Shown here: one piece after another, positions 1-7,539 of the stretch
Layout of the letters: the number at the start of each line of letters is the position of its first letter
How positions within the stretch are numbered: position 1 is the stretch's first letter
Source of the DNA: an uncultured bacterium
Lineage (GTDB): Bacteria; Verrucomicrobiota; Lentisphaeria; Victivallales; UBA1829
Reading direction: 5' to 3'
Assembly (NCBI GenBank): GCA_902762495.1
Contig: CACWOL010000020.1
Coordinates: forward strand, 1 to 37,522
Length of the DNA stretch: 37,522 nucleotides
The notes under the pieces: generated by a model
What the model saw: the letters and a program-made list of their open reading frames with translations, nothing else
Told to the model about the DNA's origin: nothing
Database searches by the model: none
Made by a program: the position numbers and the translations under genes

Positions 1-615
1 AACGCCGCCGGTATCGCCTGGCAGAACAAGGTCGGCAACATGACCGGCAGCGAATCCGGCGTGAACTCCATCGCCTGGTATGCTCCGGAACTCGGTTCCA
101 TCGGCGTCTGGACAGACGGCACGGAAAACTGGGTCCAGCTCAATGGCGCGTTCATGGAAGGCTGGACGCTGGCCGGCATCGGCGACTTCTCCGGCGACGG
201 CAAGGACACCGTGGTTATGAGCTATAACGGCGGTCAGTTCCTCTACACCGTCGGCATCGGCGACAGCGAGCCCAAGAGCCTCGGTTCCGCCAACTGGTCC
301 GGTTGGGATCTCCGCGCGATCGGCGACTTCTCCGGCGACGGCAAGGACGACATCGTTCTGTTCCACGGCACCCTCGGCGCGATGACTATGCTGGTCGACG
401 GCAACGCCGACAACTACCAGTCCATCGGTCAGCTTGACCCGACCGACTGGTTCGTGGTCGGCGCGGGCGACTACAACGGTGATCAGAAGGACGACCTGCT
501 GGTCCGTCAGAAATCCACCGGTATGCTCGGCTATTACAATGCCTGCGACACCTCGGATGCCGGCTGGGTCGAAATGGGCAGGGGCGTCGATATGAACTGG
601 ACCGTCATCGCATAA
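1..615 (+). CDS. FG-GAP/VCBS repeat protein, C-terminal part
   Basis: The reading frame is open from the first base of the window, so this is the 3' end of a longer gene. About 204 residues are visible. They contain three similar units about 47 residues apart. Each starts with an acidic loop (GDFSGDGKD, GDFSGDGKD, GDYNGDQKD) followed by a short hydrophobic strand such as DIVLF. Each unit also has a WxLxxIGDF-type lead-in. This is the pattern of FG-GAP/VCBS beta-propeller blades, whose Asp-rich loops bind calcium. Such proteins are usually secreted or surface-exposed and take part in adhesion or polysaccharide binding. The signal peptide and N-terminal domains lie outside the window, so the exact role cannot be given. 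A strong terminator follows at 682-715. Confidence 0.8.
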   Translation, partial: NAAGIAWQNKVGNMTGSESGVNSIAWYAPELGSIGVWTDGTENWVQLNGAFMEGWTLAGIGDFSGDGKDTVVMSYNGGQFLYTVGIGDSEPKSLGSANWSGWDLRAIGDFSGDGKDDIVLFHGTLGAMTMLVDGNADNYQSIGQLDPTDWFVVGAGDYNGDQKDDLLVRQKSTGMLGYYNACDTSDAGWVEMGRGVDMNWTVIA

Positions 616-633
616 CCCCGTCAGTCACTCCTT

Positions 634-656
634 GTGCCGGAGCGCAAGCCCGGCAC
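634..656. repeat. GTGCCGG dispersed hairpin element, copy 1
   Basis: GTGCCGG (634-640) pairs with CCGGCAC (650-656) around a loop beginning AGCGC. Nearly the same hairpin recurs at 7540-7561, with a loop one base shorter. Both copies lie in intergenic space downstream of a plus-strand gene, which suggests a dispersed structured repeat rather than a gene-specific signal. Confidence 0.6.
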
Positions 657-681
657 TATATCATCACTGCTTGCAAGGTAC

Positions 682-715
682 GCCTCCGTAGTCGCAAAGA
701 CTGCGGAGGCTTTTT
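682..715 (+). terminator. Rho-independent terminator after the FG-GAP gene
   Basis: GCCTCCGTAGTC (682-693) pairs over 12 positions, one a G-U pair, with GACTGCGGAGGC (699-710). The loop is GCAAA, and five T residues follow directly. This is a classical intrinsic terminator 67 bases after the stop codon of the first gene. Confidence 0.85.
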
Positions 716-723
716 ACTGCTTC

Positions 724-900
724 CCCGCCCCGTGCTCAAGCGAAGCCGGACTCTATAACAGCACCGCCTGCAATGTGCTCTCGCGCAGCAGAGCACAATC
801 CAAGTGGAGGACTTGTCCTCCCGCCCCGTGCTTAAGCGAAGCCGGACTCTATAACAGCACCGCCTGCAATGTGCTCTCGCGCAGCAGAGCACAATCCAAG
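724..900. repeat. Two direct copies of an 81-bp unit, 96-bp period
   Basis: Bases 724-804 and 820-900 are the same sequence with one difference (C at 737, T at 833). Each copy contains a perfect internal hairpin, TGTGCTCT / AGAGCACA (774-781 with 790-797 in copy 1). Each copy is followed by a GGAGG-n-CCTCC hairpin (806-820 region and 902-916). The bases before copy 1 (GGAGGC...TTCCCC) resemble a third such hairpin. I see no coding signal across the block. It looks like a recently duplicated structured intergenic element. Confidence 0.85.
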
Positions 901-901
901 A

Positions 902-925
902 GGAGGCTTCGCCTCCCCGTTTTTT
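902..925 (+). terminator. Hairpin plus T-run closing the repeat block
   Basis: GGAGGC (902-907), loop TTC, GCCTCC (911-916), then CCG and six T residues (920-925). It lies just before the tRNA promoter, so it would insulate the tRNA gene from read-through. It may also be an integral part of the repeat unit, because the same hairpin type follows each 81-bp copy. Confidence 0.65.
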
Positions 926-946
926 GAGTTTTTTTGAGAATCCGCC

Positions 947-974
947 TTGATTTTACCCGAAAACGGAGTATAGT
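947..974 (+). promoter_or_regulatory. Sigma-70-type promoter for tRNA-Ser
   Basis: TTGATT (-35, 947-952), 16-bp spacer, TATAGT (-10, 969-974). The -10 box ends 24 bases before the tRNA gene, which leaves a short 5' leader. The same TTGATT -35 box is found at several other genes in this window. Confidence 0.75.
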
Positions 975-998
975 ATAAAATACATTCTGAACTGTAGC

Positions 999-1090
999 GG
1001 AGAGATGCCTGAGTGGCCGAAAGGAACGGTTTGCTAAACCGTCGTAGGGGTCAAACTCTACCGGGGGTTCGAATCCCCCTCTCTCCGCCA
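999..1090 (+). tRNA. tRNA-Ser (anticodon GCT)
   Basis: The 92-base gene folds as a class II tRNA with an encoded CCA end. The acceptor stem is GGAGAGA paired with TCTCTCC, discriminator G, then CCA (1088-1090). The anticodon arm is ACGGT-TTGCTAA-ACCGT (1026-1042), with anticodon GCT at 1033-1035, reading AGC/AGT serine codons. A long variable arm (around GTAGGGGTCAAACTCTAC) is typical of serine tRNAs. The T arm is GGGGG-TTCGAAT-CCCCC. Confidence 0.97.
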
Positions 1091-1155
1091 TTTTTACGCT
1101 CAAATTCCGGGATTCTTCCCCATTCCGATTTATCCCCCCTCCCCCTTACACGAAA

Positions 1156-1189
1156 AAGAACCCCGGCCCGCCGTGAAGCGAAACCGGGG
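1156..1189 (-). terminator. Terminator of the sialate O-acetylesterase gene
   Basis: Read on the minus strand, CCCCGG (complement of 1184-1189) pairs with CCGGGG (complement of 1161-1166) around a 17-base loop. A T-rich run TTCTTTTT follows. It lies about 70 bases beyond the stop codon of the minus-strand esterase. The loop is long, so confidence is moderate. Confidence 0.55.
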
Positions 1190-1259
1190 AAATAGCTTTT
1201 TGAGGGAAACGCCGCGGGAGATCAGTCGCCCGGCGGCGAATCCATATTTCAGAGCGTCA

Positions 1260-2819
1260 TCATTTCGGCTCGTACTCGTTTTTGACCTTGTCCGTGCGGA
1301 ACGGATAGGCCGGGAAACCGTCCTTGTTCATGAGGTTGACGTCGCCGCGGTACATGACATAGGCGAAACGCACGGTCTTGGGTTCCGCGACCTTGTCGGA
1401 GGAGACTTCGACTGTGTCGCCGACGATCTTGGCGTCGCCCCAAACGAACTTGCCGTCCGCGCCCGCGATGGCGAACGCGCCGGGAGCCTGGCCGTCGGAG
1501 GTGGTCAGGCCCTTACCGACGTTCTTGAAATGGATGATGCACTTGTTGCCCTTGATGTCCATGTGGTCGTAAACCGGGCCGACGCCGAGTTCGCCACCGA
1601 AGTACTTCCATTCCACGAGCTTCGCCAGACGGTAGCCGAGGGTCTGCTTGTCGCGCGGGTGGATGTCGGACTGGTCGCCGATGTCCATCAGCGGGACGCT
1701 GCTGACGTTCTCATAGATATAGGACATTTCGTCCTGGATCTCGCGGGTGAGCGGCCAGCCTTCGACGCGGTCCATCGGACCTTTGCTCTTCCACTGGTCC
1801 TCGGGGAGACGGTTCATCGGGGTCCACTGCTCGAAACCGGCGAGCTGGCAGATCACCCACGGCTGCTTCGGATCTTTAAACTTCTCGCGCCAGCCTTCGA
1901 TGAGCATTTTGTGGAGCGCGTAATAATCCTTGTTGCCGGTGTTGGATTCGCCCTGGTAGAAGAGGACGCCGCCGACGGTGTACTTGGTCCAGGGATGGAC
2001 CATGGCGCCCCACATCGTAGCAGGGAAACTCTCGCTGGAGAACTGGCCGCCGCGGGCCTGTCCGGTCGTCGGATTCGCCGCGCCTGCGAGCAGAGCGTCT
2101 TCGATCTGCTTGGCCTCATTGCGGTTGTGCTTCGCGAATTCGCTGTCGGGGATGAACGGCTCGATCTTGACGCCGCCCCAGGCGGTCATGATGAGGCCGA
2201 CCGGGATGTCGAGGTCCTTCTGGAGCTGACGGGCGAAGAAATAGCCAGCGGCGGAGAAGTTCGGGACGGTCTGCGGGCTGCATTCCATCCAAATGCCGGT
2301 GTTTCTGCCGGCACCGACGATTTCCTCGAACTCGTCGCCCGGGGCCTTGGTCTTCGGCACTTCGAACAGGCGGATGCGCGGATAGTTGGCCGCCGCAGCC
2401 TCCTGCTGGTGGTTCTTGATCTGGATCATGGTGTTGCCGGTGGAGACGGGCAGTTCCATGTTGGACTGGCCGGCGCAGATCCAGACTTCGCCGATCAGCA
2501 CGTTGTCGAACGTGATCGTGTCGGCGCCGTCGGTCACTTTCACCTTGTACGGGCCGCCCGCTTCAAGCGGTTCGACCTTGGCTTCCCATTCGCCGCTGGC
2601 GTCGACCTTGGCGGTGGCGGGCTTCGCCTGCGTGCCTTCGATCGTGACCGTCACGGTCTTGCCGGGATCGGCCTTGCCGGATATCTTGATCGGGGCACGC
2701 CGCTGGAGGCACATGTTGTTCTGGAAGACGTTGTGGCAGGAGAGCTTTTCTGCGTACGCGCTCGGAAGCGCGAGCAGAGCGGCGACCGCTGCCGTGAGGA
2801 GAAGAGTCATCTTTTTCAT
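1260..2819 (-). CDS. Sialate O-acetylesterase, secreted
   Basis: The 519-residue protein begins with a signal peptide (MKKM, hydrophobic core, cleavage after AYA near residue 23), so it acts outside the cytoplasm. A beta-sandwich-like segment (about 25-108) precedes an SGNH/SASA esterase domain. GQSNM (117-121) carries the likely nucleophile Ser119. FYQGESN is near 287-293, and the Asp/His pair is in SDIHP (D385, H387). Family members remove O-acetyl groups from sialic acids or from acetylated plant xylan and pectin. The substrate cannot be read from sequence alone. The start is supported by AGGAAG about 8 bases upstream. The gene stands alone with its own promoter (2943-2971) and terminator, so it is probably a single transcription unit for glycan foraging. 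Confidence 0.88.
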   Translation of the reverse strand: MKKMTLLLTAAVAALLALPSAYAEKLSCHNVFQNNMCLQRRAPIKISGKADPGKTVTVTIEGTQAKPATAKVDASGEWEAKVEPLEAGGPYKVKVTDGADTITFDNVLIGEVWICAGQSNMELPVSTGNTMIQIKNHQQEAAAANYPRIRLFEVPKTKAPGDEFEEIVGAGRNTGIWMECSPQTVPNFSAAGYFFARQLQKDLDIPVGLIMTAWGGVKIEPFIPDSEFAKHNRNEAKQIEDALLAGAANPTTGQARGGQFSSESFPATMWGAMVHPWTKYTVGGVLFYQGESNTGNKDYYALHKMLIEGWREKFKDPKQPWVICQLAGFEQWTPMNRLPEDQWKSKGPMDRVEGWPLTREIQDEMSYIYENVSSVPLMDIGDQSDIHPRDKQTLGYRLAKLVEWKYFGGELGVGPVYDHMDIKGNKCIIHFKNVGKGLTTSDGQAPGAFAIAGADGKFVWGDAKIVGDTVEVSSDKVAEPKTVRFAYVMYRGDVNLMNKDGFPAYPFRTDKVKNEYEPK

Positions 2820-2835
2820 AAGAGTTCTTCCTGTT

Positions 2836-2882
2836 TGGTTGGATTGATTGGTTATGTTGGGTTGGTTGAATTGGTTGGTTTC
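2836..2882. repeat. Degenerate TTGGTTGG simple-sequence tract in the esterase leader
   Basis: About 47 bases are built almost only from TTGGTTGGATTGATTGG-like words (CCAACCAAT on the minus strand). They end about 17 bases before the esterase start codon and so lie in its 5' untranslated leader. The mRNA strand in this stretch is nearly free of G and would be unstructured. This could expose the ribosome site or reflect replication slippage. Confidence 0.6.
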
Positions 2883-2942
2883 GGGAACGTTTTCCGGACA
2901 TTTTGAGGCGGATTCACCTCATCGTGCCGTTATGTTTCTGTC

Positions 2943-2971
2943 AATATATATCTACACGCGGGAAAATACAA
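2943..2971 (-). promoter_or_regulatory. Promoter of the sialate O-acetylesterase gene
   Basis: On the minus strand TTGTAT (2971-2966), a 17-bp spacer and TATATT (2948-2943). This gives a leader of roughly 120 bases that includes the simple-sequence tract at 2836-2882. The rest of the 2820-3112 gap is AT-rich and shows no further feature. Confidence 0.6.
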
Positions 2972-3112
2972 GACGGTTCTTTCACTTTTAACGCTTTTTC
3001 GGCTATTTTTCTAATTTGGAATGTGCGTTCGAATGTTTAGTGGAAGGAATCCCAGATAATCAGAAAATCAAGTTGAACAGAAAAAATGCATCTCCTTTCC
3101 TTTTTCCGGCAC

Positions 3113-3141
3113 TTGACTTTCGCAACCGGATGTGTTATATT
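3113..3141 (+). promoter_or_regulatory. Promoter of the toxin-antitoxin operon
   Basis: TTGACT (3113-3118), 17-bp spacer, TATATT (3136-3141), then a strong GGAGG (3161-3165) six bases before the antitoxin ATG. Both boxes are close to consensus. RHH antitoxins normally repress their own promoter. I see no clear palindrome, so an operator is not called. Confidence 0.8.
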
Positions 3142-3171
3142 TGATGCGAAACAGAACACAGGAGGTTTGTT

Positions 3172-3459
3172 ATGCCGACATCAACATTCAGCGTCCGCAT
3201 GGACGAACAACTCAAGACGGAACTCGATGACCTTTGCGCCCAGTTCGGGATGAACACGTCCACCGCGATCAATCTTTTCGCCCGCGCAGTGGTCCGCGAA
3301 CGCCGGATCCCGTTTGAAATCACCGCCGCTCCGTCCGACGCGGGGCTGAGGGCATTTCAAAGCCTGCGCCGTCAGGCGAAATCGAACGGTCTTCAGGGCA
3401 TGTCCCTGGCTGAAATCAACGCGGAAATCACCAAAACAAGGAACCGCAGGGGCAAATGA
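3172..3459 (+). CDS. RelB/DinJ-type ribbon-helix-helix antitoxin
   Basis: A 95-residue protein. The N-terminus (TFSVRMDEQLKTELDDLC, residues 5-22) has the beta strand and first helix of a ribbon-helix-helix fold. It is followed by the DinJ/RelB signature GMNTSTAINLFARAVV and then IPFEI. The C-terminal half is charged and probably binds the toxin. It would dimerise on its own promoter and neutralise the partner. It overlaps the PIN gene by four bases (ATGA at 3456-3459), the usual translational coupling of TA pairs. DinJ-type antitoxins are best known with YafQ/RelE-fold toxins, while here the partner is a PIN nuclease. Confidence 0.88.
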   Translation: MPTSTFSVRMDEQLKTELDDLCAQFGMNTSTAINLFARAVVRERRIPFEITAAPSDAGLRAFQSLRRQAKSNGLQGMSLAEINAEITKTRNRRGK

Positions 3460-3878
3460 AGTTTTATGCCGTGATCGACACGAATGTGTTTGTGTCCGCC
3501 CTGCTGGCGAAACATGAGGACTCCCCCACGGTAACGATCGTGGAAAAGCTTTTTGACTCTACCGTGGTCCCTGTTTTCAGCAAGGCGATTCTTGAAGAAT
3601 ACTCTGAAGTACTGCACCGGGCCAAGTTCGGATTTAATCCGGCCACAGTCAACGCGTTTCTTCAGGAAGTGGCGCAGAGAGGCATTCTTCTTGAGCCTGG
3701 ACAGACTGGCATCATGTTACCCGACATGAACGACGTGCCGTTTTATGCCGTGACTCTGGCGCACGGAAACGACAGGACCTATCTTGTCACGGGAAACCTG
3801 AAACATTTTCCTGTCAAGCCGTTCATCGTCACTCCGGCACAGTTTCTTGAGAAAATCAGACAGAACGAAAAACAGTGA
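3456..3878 (+). CDS. PIN-domain toxin (putative ribonuclease)
   Basis: A 140-residue protein with the PIN layout of COG1569-type toxins. It starts AVIDTNVFVSALL, with the first metal-binding Asp at residue 8. A mid-protein acidic segment includes SKAILEEYSEVL. The C-terminal part contains DMNDVPFYAVTLA and TYLVTGNLKHFP, which supply the remaining acidic residues and the conserved (V/L)TGN-LKHF motif. Such proteins are Mg-dependent RNases, usually of tRNA or mRNA, held inactive by a cognate antitoxin. The ATG overlaps the antitoxin stop, which supports pairing. Its target cannot be predicted. The toxin stop lies 14 bases before the Sel1 start, so the three genes may share a transcript. Confidence 0.86.
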   Translation: MKFYAVIDTNVFVSALLAKHEDSPTVTIVEKLFDSTVVPVFSKAILEEYSEVLHRAKFGFNPATVNAFLQEVAQRGILLEPGQTGIMLPDMNDVPFYAVTLAHGNDRTYLVTGNLKHFPVKPFIVTPAQFLEKIRQNEKQ

Positions 3879-3892
3879 AAGGACCCGAAAAC

Positions 3893-5104
3893 ATGTCGAG
3901 CACGAAAACGAAAAGAAACATCATCCTCGCGGTCGTCGCGGTCCTTCTGGCTGGCGCGGCATTCGTCGCATACAAAGTGCTCGAGGAGCCCGGCCATGCG
4001 GAATTCAAGGCGGGCAAGGCCGCTTACAGGGATGGAAACTACAAATCGGCGGTCGAGCACTACAAACTGGCGGCGGATCAGGGCAATCTGAAGGCGCGGA
4101 CGCTGGTCGGCATCTTCTACCGGAAGGGCATGGGCGTCGAACAGGACTATGCCGAGGCGCTGAAATGGCTTCGTCCCGCCGCCGAACAGGGCTTCGGCGC
4201 GGCACAGTCGGAGCTCGGGCTCTGCTATGAATGCGGTTTCGGCGTGGAACAGGATTATGCCGAGGCGGTGGAATGGTACAAAAAAGCCGCCGAACAGGGC
4301 GATGCGCAAGGTCAAATGCAGCTCGCTGCTGCTTACGGCCTGGGACGCGGCATCGAACAGGACGACAAGGCGGCGTTCGAGTGGATGCGCAAGGCCGCCC
4401 AACAGGGCGACGACCTTGCGCAGTACTATCTTGCCGTTTTCTACCGGGACGGCCGAGGCGTGAAGAAAAGCGACAAGGATGCCGCAAAATGGTTCAGGAG
4501 AGCCGCGAAACAGGGCAACGCGGACGCCCAGTACGAATACGCCCGGTGCATTGCAACCAGCGATGGCGTCAAATGGGATGGGAAGGAGATTTTCAAATGG
4601 TACGGCAAGGCGGCGGAACAGGGGCACATTGAGGCGATGTACGAACTTTATTTCTGCTATTCCTCTGATGTCAGCGTGAAGCGGGATATGGACCAGGCGC
4701 TCTACTGGCTCCACCAGGCGGCGGAACGGGGCCATGCAAAAGCGCAGATCTATTTGAGCATCCACTATCGGGACGGCAGCAGCATCCCGAAGGATGAGGA
4801 AAGGGCTTTTTACTGGAGCCGCAAGGCGGCGGATCAGGACAATAGAAACGGACAATACTTGGTCGGCAAGTGCTATGAAGACGGCATCGGCGTCGAGCCG
4901 GATATCGCCGAGGCTGTGAACTGGTACCGCAAGGCAGCGGATCAGGGCTTCGATTGCGCGCAATATGAGCTCGGGAAATGCTATCACGAGGGGAAAGGCG
5001 TCGAAAAGGACATGGCGGAAGCCGTGAAATGGTACCGTCTGGCGGCGGAACAGAAAAACTATGACGCGAAAGAAGCCCTGAAGGAGCTCGGAATAAACAA
5101 TTGA
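3893..5104 (+). CDS. Membrane-anchored Sel1-repeat protein
   Basis: I choose the ATG at 3893, because AAAGGA lies 9 bases upstream. A GTG 18 bases earlier overlaps the toxin stop but has no ribosome site. The 403-residue protein has a short basic N-terminus, one membrane helix (about residues 9-27), then ten helical hairpins. The first is TPR-like. The other nine are regular 36-residue Sel1 units ending in variants of WYRKAAEQG. Sel1 proteins are scaffolds for protein contacts, often in envelope or stress signalling. The anchor suggests that the repeats face the periplasm, but topology is not proven. It follows the PIN toxin directly, and whether it is part of that system is open. A second Sel1 protein lies at 36132-37196. 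Confidence 0.85.
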   Translation: MSSTKTKRNIILAVVAVLLAGAAFVAYKVLEEPGHAEFKAGKAAYRDGNYKSAVEHYKLAADQGNLKARTLVGIFYRKGMGVEQDYAEALKWLRPAAEQGFGAAQSELGLCYECGFGVEQDYAEAVEWYKKAAEQGDAQGQMQLAAAYGLGRGIEQDDKAAFEWMRKAAQQGDDLAQYYLAVFYRDGRGVKKSDKDAAKWFRRAAKQGNADAQYEYARCIATSDGVKWDGKEIFKWYGKAAEQGHIEAMYELYFCYSSDVSVKRDMDQALYWLHQAAERGHAKAQIYLSIHYRDGSSIPKDEERAFYWSRKAADQDNRNGQYLVGKCYEDGIGVEPDIAEAVNWYRKAADQGFDCAQYELGKCYHEGKGVEKDMAEAVKWYRLAAEQKNYDAKEALKELGINN

Positions 5105-5113
5105 CGCCCCATC

Positions 5114-5137
5114 GGGGGGAATTGGCTATTCCTGTTT
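5114..5137 (+). terminator. Possible terminator after the Sel1 gene
   Basis: GGAAT (5118-5122) and ATTCC (5128-5132) form a short stem, with G-rich bases before it, and a T-rich run TGTTTTTTT follows. The stem is only five pairs, so it is weak. A CCCC/GGGG hairpin at 5107-5117 directly upstream may contribute. Confidence 0.4.
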
Positions 5138-5183
5138 TTTTCGAAAAAAACGGATTTTTCCTCGAAAAACCTTGTGTTTTCGC

Positions 5184-5212
5184 TTGATTTTACGCATATT
5201 CGAGGGTAAAAT
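5184..5212 (+). promoter_or_regulatory. Promoter of the polyprenyl synthase gene
   Basis: TTGATT (5184-5189), 17-bp spacer, TAAAAT (5207-5212). The leader to the start codon at 5308 is about 90 bases and contains a GC-rich CCGGCG/CGCCGG stretch (5280-5293) just before the ribosome site. Confidence 0.7.
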
Positions 5213-5307
5213 ATAGGGACAATAAAACCGCGGACGCAGGATAAGTTCGATTTTGTGTCCGTTTCACCTTTTTTTACAGCCGGCGCGCCGCCGGTCCCGG
5301 AGACAGC

Positions 5308-6384
5308 ATGGAAGCATTCAAAGACGAACTGCGCCGCGTGGGCGAACAAATCGGGGAAATCATCAAAAACGACCCGTTCCCGGAAACCGTCCGCCCCCCT
5401 GCCCTCGGTGATGCCGTGCGCGATTATCCCGGACGCGGCGGAAAACGCATCCGTCCGGCGCTCGTGCTGTGGGCGTGCGAACTCTTCGGCGGCGACCGCG
5501 AACAGGCGATTCCCGCTGCTGTCGCGGTCGAAATCTACCATAACTGGACGCTCGTGCATGACGACATCATCGACCGCGACGAACTCCGCCGGGGCAAGCC
5601 GTCGACGCACGTCACGGTCCGCGACTACGCCTCGTCAAAGCTCAACGCCGCGCCCGAACAGGCGGCGTTCTTCGGCGAATCCTTCGCGATCCTCGCAGGC
5701 GACGTCCAGCAGGGATGGGCGGTGGAACGCCTCGCATCCGTAGCCGACCGCGGCGTCGATCCTGCGCTCGCGCTGACGCTGGTCCGCGCCATGCAGACGA
5801 AGCTGAATCGCGAACTGATCTCCGGCGAGGCTCGGGACGTGGAGTTCGAACTGCTCGATCCGTCGGCGGTCTCCATCCCGGACGTGATGAGCATGATCAA
5901 CGGCAAGACCGGCGCGATCATGGAGTTCGCGCTCCACTGCGGCGCGGCGATCGCGAAGGGCGCGTACGAGCCGAAATCGCCCGATTTCGTAGCGCTCTCC
6001 CGCTACGCCGTGAACCTCGCGGCAGCGTTCCAGCTCCAGGACGACATGCTCGGAGTCTTCGGAGACGAAAAGGTCCTCGGCAAGCCGATTTGCTCCGATT
6101 TCCAGGAGGCCAAGCCCACGATGCTCTACCTCGAAGCGATCCACCACATGGACGCGGAAGGCCGCTCCAAGCTCGATTCCTACCTCCGCCTGCCGCACTA
6201 CACAGAATCCGACATCGCCGCCATCCGCGCGATTCTCACCGACTGCGGAGCCGCCGGAGCCGTCCGCGACAGCATCGCCGCACTCTCCGACTGCGCGAAG
6301 AAATCGCTGCTGCCGCTCCCGGACAACCCGTGGCGCGGCATGCTCGCCACCCTCGTCGAACAAATGTTAGTCCGTTCCGTATAA
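5308..6384 (+). CDS. Polyprenyl (farnesyl/geranylgeranyl-type) diphosphate synthase
   Basis: A 358-residue trans-prenyltransferase that condenses isopentenyl diphosphate with allylic diphosphates for quinone, undecaprenyl or carotenoid precursors. Visible motifs are GGKRIRP (IPP-binding Lys46/Arg47), the first Asp-rich motif HDDIID (D85, D86, D89), NGKTGA near 199, and the second Asp-rich motif QLQDDMLG (D245, D246). All catalytic residues are present. Trp80 lies five residues before the first DDxxD. Bulky residues in this region usually limit chain length, so a C15-C20 product is possible, but this is inference. The start has GGAG five bases upstream. The DUF4380-like gene follows after 34 bases and may be co-transcribed. 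Confidence 0.88.
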   Translation: MEAFKDELRRVGEQIGEIIKNDPFPETVRPPALGDAVRDYPGRGGKRIRPALVLWACELFGGDREQAIPAAVAVEIYHNWTLVHDDIIDRDELRRGKPSTHVTVRDYASSKLNAAPEQAAFFGESFAILAGDVQQGWAVERLASVADRGVDPALALTLVRAMQTKLNRELISGEARDVEFELLDPSAVSIPDVMSMINGKTGAIMEFALHCGAAIAKGAYEPKSPDFVALSRYAVNLAAAFQLQDDMLGVFGDEKVLGKPICSDFQEAKPTMLYLEAIHHMDAEGRSKLDSYLRLPHYTESDIAAIRAILTDCGAAGAVRDSIAALSDCAKKSLLPLPDNPWRGMLATLVEQMLVRSV

Positions 6385-6418
6385 CAACCCCCAAAACACG
6401 TAAAGGAGTCAAACCAGT

Positions 6419-7504
6419 ATGAAGATGAAAAAGATCACGTTCCAGGGATGGAAAAACTGCATCGAACTGACCAACGGCGATTTCCGCATCGTCGTCACCA
6501 CGGAGATCGGCCCGCGCATCGTCGGCGCCTTCCTCGGGAAGGGCGAAAACCTCCTTTACCTCGACAAGAAGCTGCTCGGCACGTCCAACCAGAAAGTCTG
6601 GACGAACTACGGCGGACACCGCATCTGGCACGCACCGGAAGACAGCGTGCGTTCCTACTGTCCGGACAGCCGCAAGGTCGTCATGGCCGAACTCCGCGAC
6701 GGCGGCGTGGCGTTCATGGCTCCGCGCGAGGAGCTCACCGGCATCGTGAAGACCATCAACGTCTATCCCGAAGGCAACAACTCCTTCCGCATCGAGCACC
6801 AGATCCGCAACGAGGGCCTCTGGGACATCGAGGCCGCCGCGTGGGGCATCACCCAGCTCATGCCCGGCGGGACCGCCATCCTGCCGCAGAACCGCGGCCC
6901 CGAAGGCCTCGTCCCGAACCGCTCCGTCAACTTCTGGCCCTATGCCAAGCCGGACGATTCCCGTTTCGTGTACGGCGACCGCTTCGTGCTCGTGAAGCAG
7001 ACCGCCAAGGGCGCGCCCACCAAGATCGGCCTCAACTCCGGCGAAGGCTGGTGCGCGTACATCAACAAGAACACCGCGTTCATCAAGCAGTTCGAGTATT
7101 ACGATGAAAACGAGTATCCGGACCTCGGCAGCTCCATCGAAGTCTACACCGAGGGCGGCTACCTCGAACTCGAAACGCTCGGCCCGCTCGCCATCCTCGA
7201 ACCCGGCGACGAGGTCACGCACTCCGAATACTGGACCGCCGCCGAAGTCGAGCAGATCCCGCTCAACAACGACAACGACGTGATCGAGATGCTCGGCATC
7301 GTGGACGACGACGAATGCGGCTGCGAGGACGACTGCTGCTGCCACGAGGAGGAAAAGAAAGCCTCGAAGAAGGCGGCGAAGAAGTCTTCCAAGAAGACCG
7401 ATTCCAAGGCCGCCGCGAAAGCGGACGGCGCGAAGAAGGCCGCCGAAAAGAAAGCCCCGGCAAAGAAAACCCCGGCAAAGAAGGTGGCGAAGAAGGCCAG
7501 GTAA
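6419..7504 (+). CDS. DUF4380-like protein with Cys-rich cluster and H1-like basic tail
   Basis: A 361-residue protein in three parts. Residues 1-285 look like a beta-rich, mutarotase-like fold of the DUF4380 type (ITFQGWKNCIEL, then TTEIGPRIVGAF, WTNYGGHRIWHAPE and MPGGTAILPQ), possibly sugar-binding. Residues 296-312 are acidic and contain C300, C302, C306, C307, C308 and H309, a likely metal site. Residues 313-361 are almost only Lys, Ala and Pro (KKA, PAKK and AKK repeats), like the tail of histone H1 or chlamydial Hc proteins. Such tails bind nucleic acids or other polyanions. AAGGAG lies 10 bases before the ATG. No signal peptide is seen, so it should be cytoplasmic. The family name is a judgement from sequence pattern. 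The tripartite build is clear. Confidence 0.75.
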   Translation: MKMKKITFQGWKNCIELTNGDFRIVVTTEIGPRIVGAFLGKGENLLYLDKKLLGTSNQKVWTNYGGHRIWHAPEDSVRSYCPDSRKVVMAELRDGGVAFMAPREELTGIVKTINVYPEGNNSFRIEHQIRNEGLWDIEAAAWGITQLMPGGTAILPQNRGPEGLVPNRSVNFWPYAKPDDSRFVYGDRFVLVKQTAKGAPTKIGLNSGEGWCAYINKNTAFIKQFEYYDENEYPDLGSSIEVYTEGGYLELETLGPLAILEPGDEVTHSEYWTAAEVEQIPLNNDNDVIEMLGIVDDDECGCEDDCCCHEEEKKASKKAAKKSSKKTDSKAAAKADGAKKAAEKKAPAKKTPAKKVAKKAR

Positions 7505-7539
7505 GACTTGACAAACAGATAAAAGGGTCCGCTGGAATG

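Noticed and set aside
724..900. CRISPR-like repeat array
   Set aside because: There are only two copies of an 81-bp unit with a 15-base gap. Repeat length, spacer length and copy number do not fit CRISPR, and no cas genes are present.
634..927. A 97-codon plus-strand frame in the repeat block
   Set aside because: It consists of translated repeats and hairpins, has no ribosome site, and runs through a strong terminator.
1173..2906. A 577-codon plus-strand frame over the esterase gene
   Set aside because: It is the mirror of the esterase coding pattern, has no ribosome site or domain, and crosses the esterase terminator and leader.
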